Shown here in pieces: positions 34,245 through 43,550 of a DNA stretch of 64,000 nucleotides. The notes below the pieces were generated by a model. That model did no database searches. It was not told the origin of the DNA and saw nothing but the letters and a program-made list of their open reading frames with translations. Numbering within the stretch: position 1 is the first letter of the stretch; each line of letters begins with the position of its first letter. Made by a program: the position numbers and the translations under genes. Source of the stretch: DTCV01 sp964641155 (GTDB lineage Archaea; Thermoproteota; Thermoprotei_A; Sulfolobales; NBVN01); assembly GCA_964641155.1 (NCBI GenBank), contig CAZXJO010000001.1, positions 186,001-250,000 on the forward strand, read 5' to 3'.

Positions 34245-35906
34245 ATGAGTCAAAGTGGTCAGGCTATAGGAACTATAGGACCTACCGGGATACCAGTTCT
34301 AATACTCAAGGAAGGTAGTAGTAGGACTACAGGTGCGGACGCTTTAAGAGCCAACATGATGGCTGCTGTAACAATTGCTGAGATGCTGAGAACTACGTAC
34401 GGGCCTAGGGGAATGGATAAGATGTTAGTCGACACATTAGGTGATGTGACAATAACCAATGACGGGGCGACTATCTTAGATAAGATGGATGTACAGCACC
34501 CAGCTGCCAAGATGTTAGTTCAAATTGCTAAGGGTCAGGACGACGAAGTTGGCGACGGTACTAAGACCGCTGTGATATTTGCTGGTGAGTTGCTGAAGAA
34601 TGCGGCGGAACTGCTTGCCAAGGACGTACATCCAACCATCATAATTAACGGATATAAGAAGGCGTTAGAGGAGGCCATAAGTTATGCGAACAAGTTCGCT
34701 AAACCAATAGACATCAACGATGAGGAAATGCTAGCACGCATCGCATCTACAGCCCTAACAAGTAAGGCGGTACACGGGGTTAGGGACTACTTCTCAAGGA
34801 TCGCTGTCAAGGCTGTTAAGCAGGTTGCTGAGTTAAGAGGTGATAAGTGGTACGTGGATCTAGACAATATACAGATAATTAAGAAGCACGGTGCTTCGTT
34901 AGCTGATTCTCAGTTGGTTTACGGTGTGGTCTTGGATAAGGAAGTAGTGCATCCAGGCATGCCTAAGAGGGTTGAGAGGGCTAAGATCGCCTTAATCGAC
35001 GCACCTTTAGAGATAGAGAAACCTGAGATAGATGCTGAGATAAGGATAAGTGACCCACTCCAGATGAGGAGATTTATTGAGGAGAAGGAGAACATCCTCA
35101 GGGACATGGTTGATAAGTTGGCTGCTGTCGGTGCTAACGTGGTCATATGTCAGAAGGGTATTGATGACGTAGCCCAACACTTCCTAGCTAAGAAGGGGAT
35201 CCTAGCAGTGAGGAGGGTTAAGAGGTCGGACATGGAGAAGTTGGAGAGAGCAACTGGAGGCAGGATAGTGAGCAACATAGAGGACCTGACTGAGAAGGAC
35301 TTAGGATACGCCGAATTGGTGGAGGAGAGGAAGGTTGGTGAGGATAAGATGGTGTTCGTCGAAGGCACTAAGAACCCGAGGGCTGTGAGCATATTAATCA
35401 GAGGTGGTCTAGAGAGGGTTGTTGATGAGGCGGAGAGGTCCCTCAGGGATGCCTTATGCGTTGTAGCCGACGCAATTAAAATGCCCCTCGTAACCTACGG
35501 CGGCGGGGCCTTCGAGATCGAGGTAGCATCGTATATAAGGGACGTAGCAACTAAGGTCGGTGGCAAGGAGCAACTAGCGGTGGAGGCGTTCGCAAGGTCT
35601 TTGGAAGGCATCGTGGTGGCGTTAGTTGAGAACGCTGGTTTAGATCCCGTGGAGTACGTTATGAAGCTTAGGGCATCGCATAGGAGGGAGGATGGGTACA
35701 AGTACGGAGTCAACGTCTTCACCGGTGAGGTAGCTGATATGAGTGAGCTAGGTGTTATAGAGCCGCTAGCTGTTAAGATAAACGCGTTGAAGGCGGGCAC
35801 AGAAGCTGCTGCAATGATCTTAAGGATCGATGACGTCATAGCTGCAGCTAGGTCTAAAGAAATAGGCAAGAAGCCCGGCGAGCAAGGCAAGAAAGAAGAA
35901 GAGTAA
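34245..35906 (+). CDS. thsA: Thermosome subunit (group II chaperonin)
   Basis: A 553-residue CCT-like chaperonin subunit. Equatorial-domain motifs are TYGPRGMDKMLVD, VTITNDGATILDKM, and the ATPase motif GDGTKTAVIFAGELL. The intermediate and apical domains follow with GVVLDKEVVHPGMP, and nucleotide-binding YGGGAFEIEVA and GVNVFTGEVADM lie toward the end. The C-terminus ends in GKKPGEQGKKEEE rather than the Gly-Gly-Met repeats of some archaea. It folds proteins at high temperature as a double ring. It has its own strong promoter and is monocistronic; other paralogous subunits would be elsewhere. Confidence 0.97.
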   Translation: MSQSGQAIGTIGPTGIPVLILKEGSSRTTGADALRANMMAAVTIAEMLRTTYGPRGMDKMLVDTLGDVTITNDGATILDKMDVQHPAAKMLVQIAKGQDDEVGDGTKTAVIFAGELLKNAAELLAKDVHPTIIINGYKKALEEAISYANKFAKPIDINDEEMLARIASTALTSKAVHGVRDYFSRIAVKAVKQVAELRGDKWYVDLDNIQIIKKHGASLADSQLVYGVVLDKEVVHPGMPKRVERAKIALIDAPLEIEKPEIDAEIRISDPLQMRRFIEEKENILRDMVDKLAAVGANVVICQKGIDDVAQHFLAKKGILAVRRVKRSDMEKLERATGGRIVSNIEDLTEKDLGYAELVEERKVGEDKMVFVEGTKNPRAVSILIRGGLERVVDEAERSLRDALCVVADAIKMPLVTYGGGAFEIEVASYIRDVATKVGGKEQLAVEAFARSLEGIVVALVENAGLDPVEYVMKLRASHRREDGYKYGVNVFTGEVADMSELGVIEPLAVKINALKAGTEAAAMILRIDDVIAAARSKEIGKKPGEQGKKEEE

Positions 35907-35958
35907 TGCCGAACCCAGTAACCCTAAATTTTTAACGGTGATGTTAATCTAAATTTTT

Positions 35959-37170
35959 TCAATAAACCGCCTCCTTGAAAATCTCCCTAAGGATTATTGA
36001 GGCGTACGAACCCCTAGGCAACATGAACTCCATCCAAACACCGTCGGAGATAATCCTCAAGGATAGCTCTTTGACCTTAAATGTTGAGTCTCTGACGTGA
36101 CCTTTAGCAACCACCCCCAACTCCCTCACCAGGAAGTCCTCACAGCCTATACCCTCGCTTTCCATGACATCGCGTATCGATGATTGACAAACATCATTAC
36201 GTAGCTTTACGTTAGTGCCTGGGACTACTAATGTCTCGCAGCGCTCCCTAACCCCCTCAACACTCCCTAAAGCCCTTAACGCGTTGCTCAATGCCTTGTT
36301 GAAAAGGTAGGATTGGTATGCTTCAACGTAGAAGTGTCTAATCTCCATAGGAAGTGACTTAATGGCCGTTAAAGGGTCCCCGTACCTCATCATCGCCATA
36401 CATACGCTGCGTTCTATCCAGTACCTCGAAGGGAACAACTTAAGCGCCCTACCATAGTTACCTGCCTCGAACTCCTCCCTAGCTGCTGTAACCAACTCGC
36501 CCTCCGCTGGATGCGGTGACCCAGCAATGAGCCTTACTGCCTCATCCCACATACCCCTCACTATAGCACTGCCGATTAGGTGCGTGGTAGGTCTGATCGT
36601 GCCGAACCTTTGGTAGCCGTAATAGTTGGGTAGGAGTGCAGATCTGAGTAACTCCTCAACCTCCCGGAGTTTTACCTCATCAATGCTTAGAACCCTCTTA
36701 AGCGACAGAAATATGTTGAACACGTTGCCCAGTAGTTCACCCCTCCTAACCGGGCGGTTAAGGAACCTGTGGAAACATAGCTTCACATGACCTAAGGAGT
36801 AATAGGCCCTCAGATCCCCACTTAAGAATTTGACATTTAACGAGATGAACTGACATGAGTGGCTATCACTGTCCTTCAGGCCAGCATAGCCTATCCCACC
36901 TCCGAAAACCTTCTTAAGGAGCTGAAGTGCGTAGAACGTGTCAACTCCCTCCTTACACATCACGTAGTGCGCATATTTTCCAGCAGCTGCGACCAACCCA
37001 TCTTCACTGCATAACTCCGGAGATGCTTTAACCCCATCTAAGGATACTTCGAAGACCTTGAAGGTGTTCGACGACTTCCTAAACTCTAGTAAATCCCCTA
37101 AATTCAACCGGTCACAGACGTAGTACTCCATACCCAACGACTCATCCATTGCTGAGGCCTTAATCAACAA
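35959..37170 (-). CDS. truD: tRNA pseudouridine synthase TruD/Pus7 family
   Basis: A 403-residue pseudouridine synthase. The catalytic segment is GIGYAGLKDSDSH (Asp as nucleophile), followed by LGHVKLCFHRFLNRPVRRGELLGN and PNYYGYQRFG, both diagnostic of TruD. The inserted TRUD domain has YQSYLFNKALSNAL. Archaeal members modify U13 of tRNA and can act on U35 of pre-tRNA-Tyr. A TTG start at 37170, seven bases from the pth2 stop, is assumed; ATG codons at residues 8 and 14 are alternatives. It is the last gene of a four-gene minus-strand unit. Confidence 0.92.
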   Translation of the reverse strand: MLIKASAMDESLGMEYYVCDRLNLGDLLEFRKSSNTFKVFEVSLDGVKASPELCSEDGLVAAAGKYAHYVMCKEGVDTFYALQLLKKVFGGGIGYAGLKDSDSHSCQFISLNVKFLSGDLRAYYSLGHVKLCFHRFLNRPVRRGELLGNVFNIFLSLKRVLSIDEVKLREVEELLRSALLPNYYGYQRFGTIRPTTHLIGSAIVRGMWDEAVRLIAGSPHPAEGELVTAAREEFEAGNYGRALKLFPSRYWIERSVCMAMMRYGDPLTAIKSLPMEIRHFYVEAYQSYLFNKALSNALRALGSVEGVRERCETLVVPGTNVKLRNDVCQSSIRDVMESEGIGCEDFLVRELGVVAKGHVRDSTFKVKELSLRIISDGVWMEFMLPRGSYASIILREIFKEAVY

Positions 37171-37177
37171 GGGTGCC

Positions 37178-37534
37178 TCAAAGCAGTTTTAAGTTCCCGA
37201 CAACCCTATCCACTAGACTGGAGGGTGCTGGCCCAACCCCCAGTGCTGTTAACGTGTTAGGTGGTAACTCCGTCCTACCGGCATCATATATGAGGGATGT
37301 AGGTAGTCCTAACTTGCTGAACTCCTCATATATCTTAAGGAGCTCCGATTCCGAAGTGCTGGCGAGGACCACCTTTTTCTGACCTTGTTCAATCCAAGAA
37401 TAAACCCATTCGGGCCTGACCTTCAAGGTCTTCAACGCCGCGTCAACTGCGGCGTGTGCCACTTGAGCAGCTAGCTTGCCCTTACTCATGCGTAAGTCTT
37501 TCCTAACAATGACTACCTGTTTGTACTCCTCCAC
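37178..37534 (-). CDS. pth2: Peptidyl-tRNA hydrolase, archaeal/eukaryotic type (Pth2)
   Basis: A 118-residue protein of exact Pth2 length. Catalytic and tRNA-binding residues lie in YKQVVIVRKDLRMSKGKLAAQ and VAHAAVDAAL, followed by GQKKVVLAS, LPTSLIYDAGRTELPPNT and LTALGVGPAP, with an invariant VVGNLKLL end. It frees tRNA from stalled peptidyl-tRNA. It lies seven bases before truD and 13 bases after the Cys-rich gene in the same unit. Confidence 0.96.
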   Translation of the reverse strand: MEEYKQVVIVRKDLRMSKGKLAAQVAHAAVDAALKTLKVRPEWVYSWIEQGQKKVVLASTSESELLKIYEEFSKLGLPTSLIYDAGRTELPPNTLTALGVGPAPSSLVDRVVGNLKLL

Positions 37535-37547
37535 AGCGCTCCATCCT

Positions 37548-37898
37548 TTAAACAGACTTCGACGAATTCTTATAAACGCTGTTCAAGTTAGTTATGATCG
37601 CATCTATAATCGATGACTTGCAGTTGGAGACGCATTCCATGTAGCACTTATCCTTCAAGTTATTATCCGAGGGGCATTTTGACGAGCAAGCATGTTCGCA
37701 CACTGCAGTGTCCGGTTCTAAGATGTAGTAGCCCTTCCCACCGTCGAGGCCGCTTATTCTGACCAACTTAACTATGTTAGCAGATTTCAGCAAATTAACT
37801 ACTTCCGGGTACGTACTCCTTTGAAATATGAAGAAGTTGAAGGACTTTAACGACTTAACAACCTTAGCGGTTAGTTCCTCATCCCCTGATGAGAGCAT
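37548..37898 (-). CDS. Unknown protein with twin CX3CX3C motifs
   Basis: A 116-residue protein I do not recognise. Residues 1-60 resemble a small alpha/beta or winged-helix fold (VVNLLKSANIVKLVRI). Residues 67-93 contain six cysteines in a mirror pattern, C67-x3-C71-x3-C75-x9-C85-x3-C89-x3-C93. This could be two antiparallel helices joined by a metal centre or disulfides, as in twin CX3C or CX9C proteins. The upstream unknown gene overlaps its start by 20 bases, and pth2 follows after 13 bases. The context is translation-related; the role cannot be assigned. Confidence 0.7.
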   Translation of the reverse strand: MLSSGDEELTAKVVKSLKSFNFFIFQRSTYPEVVNLLKSANIVKLVRISGLDGGKGYYILEPDTAVCEHACSSKCPSDNNLKDKCYMECVSNCKSSIIDAIITNLNSVYKNSSKSV

Positions 37899-38235
37899 AT
37901 TTCTTCACCGGGATCTTAAGCTCGGAGCACACGCATGCAATGATGTTGAGGAGGCCCATGCCCCTGCATCCTAAGGCCCTAACTTTAAGCTTTCTATAGA
38001 CAGCCCTGCAAAGCAGTCTCCCATTAGAATCGAAGACCAATATCTCACCTTTAACCCTCCCCCTTAAGCAGCGAACAAACTTCAACTGAACCGCGAAGTA
38101 GTCCTTAGGGACTTCAACCTCGTGTTCGAACGCCTCACCCTTCACGTAAACTGGTTTGATGGCCTTCGAGTTCTTCGGCACTACCTCCAACTTATTGCAT
38201 TTCCCATCAACCACCACATAAAGCCTCCTAAGCAT
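37879..38235 (-). CDS. Unknown protein, first gene of the pth2-truD unit
   Basis: A 118-residue basic protein with no recognised family. The N-terminal half is beta-rich (RRLYVVVDGKCNKLEVVP, VEVPKDYFAVQLKFVRC) and the C-terminal half contains LGCRGMGLLNIIACVCSEL, with six to seven cysteines in total. No signal peptide or membrane span. It overlaps the twin-CX3CX3C gene by 20 bases, suggesting that the two products act together. An RNA-binding or metal-binding role is possible from charge and cysteines, but this is inference only. Confidence 0.62.
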   Translation of the reverse strand: MLRRLYVVVDGKCNKLEVVPKNSKAIKPVYVKGEAFEHEVEVPKDYFAVQLKFVRCLRGRVKGEILVFDSNGRLLCRAVYRKLKVRALGCRGMGLLNIIACVCSELKIPVKKYALIRG

Positions 38236-38589
38236 GTGCTTACCGCTACTGCTCTTAGACCTCTCAACATATAGCTTAAGCGTCAGATATAACCACCGTT
38301 CTAACTAACTTATCTATGAGATAACTCGAATTTAAGGTTAAATCCAAACCACAGCGATTCTGACGACCAACTCAAACGCTTGCTAACAATCGTAGTGCTT
38401 GAAGTAATGTCCTTAACGTTAGCAGTGAAACTATCACCCACCTCGTACCGAGCTCAGCGCCAACGGATATCGTGATTCGAGGTAAGCCGAGGGGATTAAA
38501 TGCTGGCAACGGTTGTTCGACCACTTGAACGGGTATGTGTAACTGTTAGAGTTATAGTTAACCTATACTTAAAGTGATTCGGTGCTGGC
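38236..38589. other. Gap upstream of the secreted-protein gene; no gene recognised
   Basis: About 350 bases between two divergent genes. Searches by eye for guide-RNA boxes, tRNA arms and hairpins gave nothing convincing. It probably holds the promoters of both flanking genes; ATAGTTAACCTATACTTAAAG near 38551-38571 may serve the plus-strand gene. Confidence 0.3.
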
Positions 38590-39438
38590 ATGGGGATAAA
38601 AACATCCATGTATTTAGCCCTGGCTGTGCTGCTATCCGCAGCAGTTCTAATACCTACGGCACTCCATATAAAGAACCTTCTTGAGGTTAACTTGGAGGGC
38701 GTTGTAGAGGTTGAGCCGAAAACTATCGTAGTGAATGTAGGGCTCGAAGTGCGTAGTAGTGAGGGAGAAATAACATTCGACCTAGGTAACGTGTACATAC
38801 CCGCTGGCAGTGTAATCGTTAGGAAGGTCCTAAGTAGTTATGAAGGGAACTTCACCTTAATCTTAAACGGCGAGTTATTTCTGATGTCCGACGCAAGCAG
38901 TTATAGAATTAGCATGCCCTGCCTTCTGGATATATGGGGACGCTGTTGCAGGATAATGATGTTAATCCCAGGTTATGACACACCATTGAAGGTTGAGGGC
39001 GGCAACTACGCTGCCAAACTCACCCTAAGATGGAGTGCAGGGGGGACTGGTAACTTTAACCTAAAGTTGTATCTCGAATTCAATGAAGCTTCGGAGGAAG
39101 CCTCAATTAACGTAATAGGTATCAAGCCTGAGAACGTTGACGGTTGGGAGGTCGCGGAGAACTCCACTAAGTCATACTCAATGCTGGTCAGTCCTGCTTC
39201 GCCTACGAGAACTATCGCATGGGTCTGGATATTCGATCCTAACAACTTGAGTACGAATGCCTTAAAACTCACATTAGTTGATGCATCAACGGGGAAAACC
39301 TTAATCGAGAAAACCGTGAGCATGCTCAGGGACGGTGTTTATTGGAGCGTGCTAGTGGAGGTGAGAACCCCGGCTGAAGGTAAGTACAAACTCGTCTCCG
39401 CGTTTGGGAATATAGTGATGAGTAAGGAGTTAAACTGA
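38590..39438 (+). CDS. Secreted or membrane-anchored protein of unknown function
   Basis: A 282-residue protein. Residues 7-27 form one hydrophobic segment (YLALAVLLSAAVLIPTALHI) with a short positive N-terminus, a signal or anchor sequence. The rest is beta-rich with repeated Val/Thr strands and several potential N-glycosylation sites (NFTL, NST, NLST), and one cysteine cluster (CLLDIWGRCCR) in the middle. The later part, with WVWIFDPNN and GVYWSVLVEVRTPAEGKYKL, resembles an immunoglobulin-like module. I do not recognise a family. It probably faces the cell exterior. No neighbour on the same strand. Confidence 0.6.
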   Translation: MGIKTSMYLALAVLLSAAVLIPTALHIKNLLEVNLEGVVEVEPKTIVVNVGLEVRSSEGEITFDLGNVYIPAGSVIVRKVLSSYEGNFTLILNGELFLMSDASSYRISMPCLLDIWGRCCRIMMLIPGYDTPLKVEGGNYAAKLTLRWSAGGTGNFNLKLYLEFNEASEEASINVIGIKPENVDGWEVAENSTKSYSMLVSPASPTRTIAWVWIFDPNNLSTNALKLTLVDASTGKTLIEKTVSMLRDGVYWSVLVEVRTPAEGKYKLVSAFGNIVMSKELN

Positions 39439-39591
39439 AAGCGGGTATCAAAAACGTAATTTTAAGTTTCCCTAACCAGATTAGAGGAAATCAAGGCCGA
39501 GCTTACTCCCATTCCATCACACCTTAACATTCTGACTTCCTTTGAGTCTTGTTCCACTAGATCCCTCTCATAACTTAGGTGGGTGTCGCAT

Positions 39592-40323
39592 TTATCGAGC
39601 AGAGTATTCTGAAGACGACTTTCTAAGCTCCAACACTAGTAAAACTGCGGATGTGAGCGTTATTGCTGCCAGTACCTCAACCGTAACCGATAGCACAAAG
39701 GAGGATAATGGGTAATTGTTGCCCGCATTAATTCCCGTGAAGACCCACAGCAGAACGAGCGGGAAAGCGAAATCTCGCTTCTTGAGTCCAGCCGCCTACG
39801 ATAACTGCCGAGACCTCCTCTAATAAACCTGCAGGGCCCCAATTAATTGAGGACAGATATATGGCGATGTTAGCTGTCGTAGCCGCCATGATCCATGAGA
39901 TAAACACGCTGAATGGTAGGCGGTAAATCATCAACTTCCTTAGCCCCTTACCGGACATGATCGCATCAACTTCTAAATATATGGAAAGCAGGGAAATGGA
40001 CAGTAACACCATGACTAGCAGCGAGGCCCATAACATTGAATTTTGCCAAAGTATTATCCATAAAATGTTTAACATGTTAGAGATTGAGAAAAGTATCCTC
40101 ACACCATTGCTTATAACGGCACCGCTCGATTTGTCGAACAATGAGCCTACAACGAACACACCAAGTAAAAATATATTATTGACTATATCGAGAATACGTA
40201 CCCTGCAGGGGTTATGAGAGTTGAATACTCACTGGAGATCTCCGCTATTGTTACACTTCCGATGAACTTAGTGGCTGCAGCCAATCCATTAATCACTACT
40301 ACGGAAGCGTAAGTCATGATCAT
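39592..40323 (-). pseudogene. Decayed TspO-like (tryptophan-rich sensory protein) membrane protein gene
   Basis: Three consecutive pieces in different frames read as one membrane protein. Piece one, from ATG at 40323, reads VVVINGLAAATKFIG and ITPAGYVFSI and is then interrupted by TAG (40183-40185) where TspO-like proteins have Trp. SIIYFYLV follows in the same frame, and then the frame shifts near 40165. Piece two (to about 39790) has SISNMLNILWIILW, LLSIYLEVD, FSVFISWIMAATTANIA. A second shift near 39795 leads to piece three: KKRDFAFPLVLLWVFTGI and LAAITLTSAVLLVLE, ending at 39592. With one nonsense codon and two frameshifts it should not yield a full protein. The intact family forms five-helix membrane proteins. 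Confidence 0.72.
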
Positions 40324-40449
40324 TAAAGCATTAATCACTTTCCCCAAAAAGCGACTCCAACTATATGAATTATTTAAGCATTAAAAGTTAATAATCATCG
40401 ACTGATATAGAGCCCGCGAACTCTGACCTAGGTCAGTGATGTTTATGTG

Positions 40450-40527
40450 TGGCGGGCCCGCCGGGATTTGAACCCGGGATCTCCGGCTCCGCAGGCCGGC
40501 GCCTTATCCTGGCTAGGCCACGGGCCC
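40450..40527 (-). tRNA. tRNA-Arg (anticodon GCG), CCA encoded
   Basis: Minus strand, 75 bases plus an encoded CCA at 40450-40452. Acceptor GGGCCCG/CGGGCCC, D stem GCCT/AGGC, anticodon stem CCGGC/GCCGG with loop CTGCGGA (anticodon GCG), T stem CCGGG/CCCGG. No intron. Its 3' half and the 13 bases beyond CCA are identical to those of the tRNA-Lys gene on the other side of polB. Confidence 0.95.
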
Positions 40528-40620
40528 TCAGCAGTTGTTCTCGATTCATAAGGGTATTTGTACGGAAGTTTAATAAAGTAATATCGGTGTAGTTGGTTAA
40601 TAGGTGGTTAGAAAGTTTAT

Positions 40621-43287
40621 ATGAGTAAGGGTAAGTATAGGAGTTTGCTGCAGTACGTCGGGAACTGCAATACACCTGGCAACGATGTGGTTAGCCTTCA
40701 TTTCGACTCGCTCAGCTTGAAGGTCTTAAGGAAATGCGGTGGGGTGCGCATGGTTACCCTTCACCCTACGAGGTTCGAGGTTGTGAAGGAAGTAGGTGAG
40801 TCTTTCTTACTGGGTTCTTATTACTCAGGTGAGTTGGAGAAGGCATACCTCAAGTTCTACGACGACTTAAACGATAAGGTGTACTTGTGGTACGATTCCT
40901 TAGGTCATAAGCCCTACTTCATAACTGACCTCCCACCGGACAAGGTTCTGAACAACAAGGAAATAACCTCTGATAAGTCCTTCCACGGGGCTGAGTTGGT
41001 TGAGAAGGTTGACCTCTTAAGTGGTAGGAAGGTTGCATTAACTAAGATTATTGTGAAGGATCCCCAGGCAGTGCCCCGCCTGAGGGAATTAGTTCCTAAG
41101 GCCTGGGAAGCTAGGATAAAGTACCACGACAATTACGTATTCGACCTAGGATTGATTCCCGGCATGATGTACTCGGTGCGTGAGGGAAAGTTCCAGCAGG
41201 TGGGAGTTAAACTAAGTGAGGAACTGATCAACAACGTCGCTAAGTACTTCAAAGATGAGGATCCTGAGGTGCTTAAATTAGCGCTTGCAACATTACCTAT
41301 CTACGAATTAAGACCTCCGAAGATTAGGAGGTTGGCCATAGATATAGAGGTCTTCACACCTTACAGGAGTAGGGTACCTAACCCGGAAGAGGCCTCACAC
41401 CCCATAATAAGCATTGCCCTGGCATCCAATGACGGGCTCCAGAAGGTTCTGGTTCTGTGGAGGGCTAATGCTGACTTCGGCGACGTACGCGATCTGCCGG
41501 ACGGTGTTACAGTCGAATTTTTCGACTCAGAAGAAGCTATGATCAAAGAACTTTTCAGGATAGTTAACGATTACCCCCTGATAATCACCTTCAACGGAGA
41601 TAACTTTGACTTACACTACCTAATGAACAGGGCCTTAATGTTAGGCATTGAAATCGAGTCAATACCGTTTGAGGTTGTAAGGGACTTCATAGGTGTTAGA
41701 CATGGCTTCCATATAGACCTCTACAAATTCTTCAGCATAGAGGCCATCCAGAACTACGCCTTCGAGGGTAGGTACAAGGAGAAGACGTTGGACGCCGTCG
41801 CAGTAGCTTTGATAGGTCTCTCCAAGATCGAAGTGGACACCTTCGTAAGTGATTTACCCATCACCAAATTAATTGCGTATAACTTCAGGGATGCCTGGCT
41901 GACCCTAACCTTAACAACATTTGATGACGAACTTGTCTGGAAGCTAATAATCCTAATCTCACGACTAGCTAAGATGAGTATCGAAGATGTTACTAGAAGG
42001 AAGGTCTCCGCATGGATTAAAAACCTCATGTTCTGGGAGCACAGACGCAGGGGCTATCTAATCCCCAACCAGGAGGACTTACTAAGCGCTAAGGGAAAGG
42101 TAGTTACGGCAGCTAGGGTTGGGGGTAAGAGGTATGCCGGTGCCATAGTCATCGAACCAGTGCCGGGTGTTTACTTCGATGTAGTTGTCGCTGACTTCGC
42201 CTCGCTGTACCCCAGCATAATTAAGAGGTGGAACATAAGCTACGAAACCATAGACCCGCCGGAAAACCGCTGTACGAAGTCTTACGAAATTAAGGATGAG
42301 AAGGGGAACACGATCCATAAGGTGTGCGTTGATGGTGCGGGGATAACTGCTCAGATCGTGGGGATGTTAAGGGATTTCAGAGTTAGAATATATAAGAAGT
42401 TATCCAAGTCCCTCAACATTAGGCAGGAACTTAAAAGCTGGTACGAAGTGGTTCAAAGGGCCATGAAGGTCTACATAAACGCGAGCTACGGCGTTTTCGG
42501 TCACGCCAAGTTCCCCTTCTACACTCCATCGGCGGCCGAATCAGTAACGGCTATAGGCAGGTATGTTATATCAGCAACTATAGCTAAGGCTAGGGAGTTA
42601 GGTCTCAAAGTCCTATACGGCGATACAGATTCACTCTTCCTTTGGAAACCTGGTGAGGAGTCCCTGCGGGAGCTCAGGGATTGGGTCGTAAGTAATTTCG
42701 GCCTGGACTTGGAGTTAGATAAAACTTATAAGTTCGTGGCATTTGCGTTGAAGAAGAATTACCTAGGCTTCCAAGACGGTGGGAGCATAGATGTTAAGGG
42801 CTTGATGGGTAAGAAGAGGAACGTCCCTAAGGTGCTGCAGGAGACGTTTATAGAGGTAGTCAACGCATTATCTAGGCTCAGCAACACGCCTGAGAGCATG
42901 GAAAGCGTCAAAGAATTCTTGAAGCTTAAAGTGCATGACCTGTACGTAAAGCTTAGGGATAGATCCTTCGTCCTAGACGAAGTGGCTTACAGGACCACTC
43001 TGAATAAGGACCCTTCCGAATACGTCAAAACCACGCCGCAACACGTGAAGGCAGCTAAGCAGTTGATCAGTAATGGAATAAGTGTGACGAGAGGTGACGT
43101 CATATTGTACGTGAAGGTGAGGTCTAAGGATAAGGTCAAACCCATTCAACTGGCTAAGGTCGATGACATCGATGTGGACTCATACCTCGACTACGTTAGG
43201 TCAATACTGGAACAGGTTCTGATACCCTTCGGCATCACGTGGGATGATATTGCCGGCACCGTTAAACTCGAAACCTTCATGAAGTAG
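40621..43287 (+). CDS. polB: DNA polymerase family B, crenarchaeal PolB1 type
   Basis: An 888-residue replicative polymerase. The N-terminal part resembles Sulfolobus Dpo1 (GHKPYFITDLPP, VKDPQAVPRLREL, GLIPGMMYSV). The 3'-5' exonuclease has Exo I LAIDIEVFTP, Exo II FNGDNFDLHYL and Exo III YNFRDAWLTLTL, all acidic residues intact. The polymerase domain has motif A ADFASLYPSIIKRWN, motif B KVYINASYGVFGH and motif C YGDTDSLFLW. It works with the PCNA and primase encoded later in this window. No intein is present. The gene is bounded by two tRNA genes on the opposite strand with identical 3' ends. The precise start (ATG 40621) is not certain, since a TATA-like element overlaps it. Confidence 0.95.
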   Translation: MSKGKYRSLLQYVGNCNTPGNDVVSLHFDSLSLKVLRKCGGVRMVTLHPTRFEVVKEVGESFLLGSYYSGELEKAYLKFYDDLNDKVYLWYDSLGHKPYFITDLPPDKVLNNKEITSDKSFHGAELVEKVDLLSGRKVALTKIIVKDPQAVPRLRELVPKAWEARIKYHDNYVFDLGLIPGMMYSVREGKFQQVGVKLSEELINNVAKYFKDEDPEVLKLALATLPIYELRPPKIRRLAIDIEVFTPYRSRVPNPEEASHPIISIALASNDGLQKVLVLWRANADFGDVRDLPDGVTVEFFDSEEAMIKELFRIVNDYPLIITFNGDNFDLHYLMNRALMLGIEIESIPFEVVRDFIGVRHGFHIDLYKFFSIEAIQNYAFEGRYKEKTLDAVAVALIGLSKIEVDTFVSDLPITKLIAYNFRDAWLTLTLTTFDDELVWKLIILISRLAKMSIEDVTRRKVSAWIKNLMFWEHRRRGYLIPNQEDLLSAKGKVVTAARVGGKRYAGAIVIEPVPGVYFDVVVADFASLYPSIIKRWNISYETIDPPENRCTKSYEIKDEKGNTIHKVCVDGAGITAQIVGMLRDFRVRIYKKLSKSLNIRQELKSWYEVVQRAMKVYINASYGVFGHAKFPFYTPSAAESVTAIGRYVISATIAKARELGLKVLYGDTDSLFLWKPGEESLRELRDWVVSNFGLDLELDKTYKFVAFALKKNYLGFQDGGSIDVKGLMGKKRNVPKVLQETFIEVVNALSRLSNTPESMESVKEFLKLKVHDLYVKLRDRSFVLDEVAYRTTLNKDPSEYVKTTPQHVKAAKQLISNGISVTRGDVILYVKVRSKDKVKPIQLAKVDDIDVDSYLDYVRSILEQVLIPFGITWDDIAGTVKLETFMK

Positions 43288-43316
43288 TAGGAATTTCGTT
43301 TTCTGATGTTTATGTG

Positions 43317-43408
<92 letters not shown>

Positions 43409-43550
43409 TACGCACTACAAATATTAAGTTGCCGAGTTAATTTAAATTTATTTCGCGACATGCTCAGCACATCATCCCGTCATCACCCATTAGGCTACGT
43501 CGGCGTCATCATCCTTGAAGTATTAGTGTTCGCCGCTAATAAGATTAAAG

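Noticed and set aside
40183..40185. TAG in the TspO-like gene as a recoded (pyrrolysine) codon
   Set aside because: The family has Trp at this place, and two frameshifts follow, so decay is the simpler explanation.
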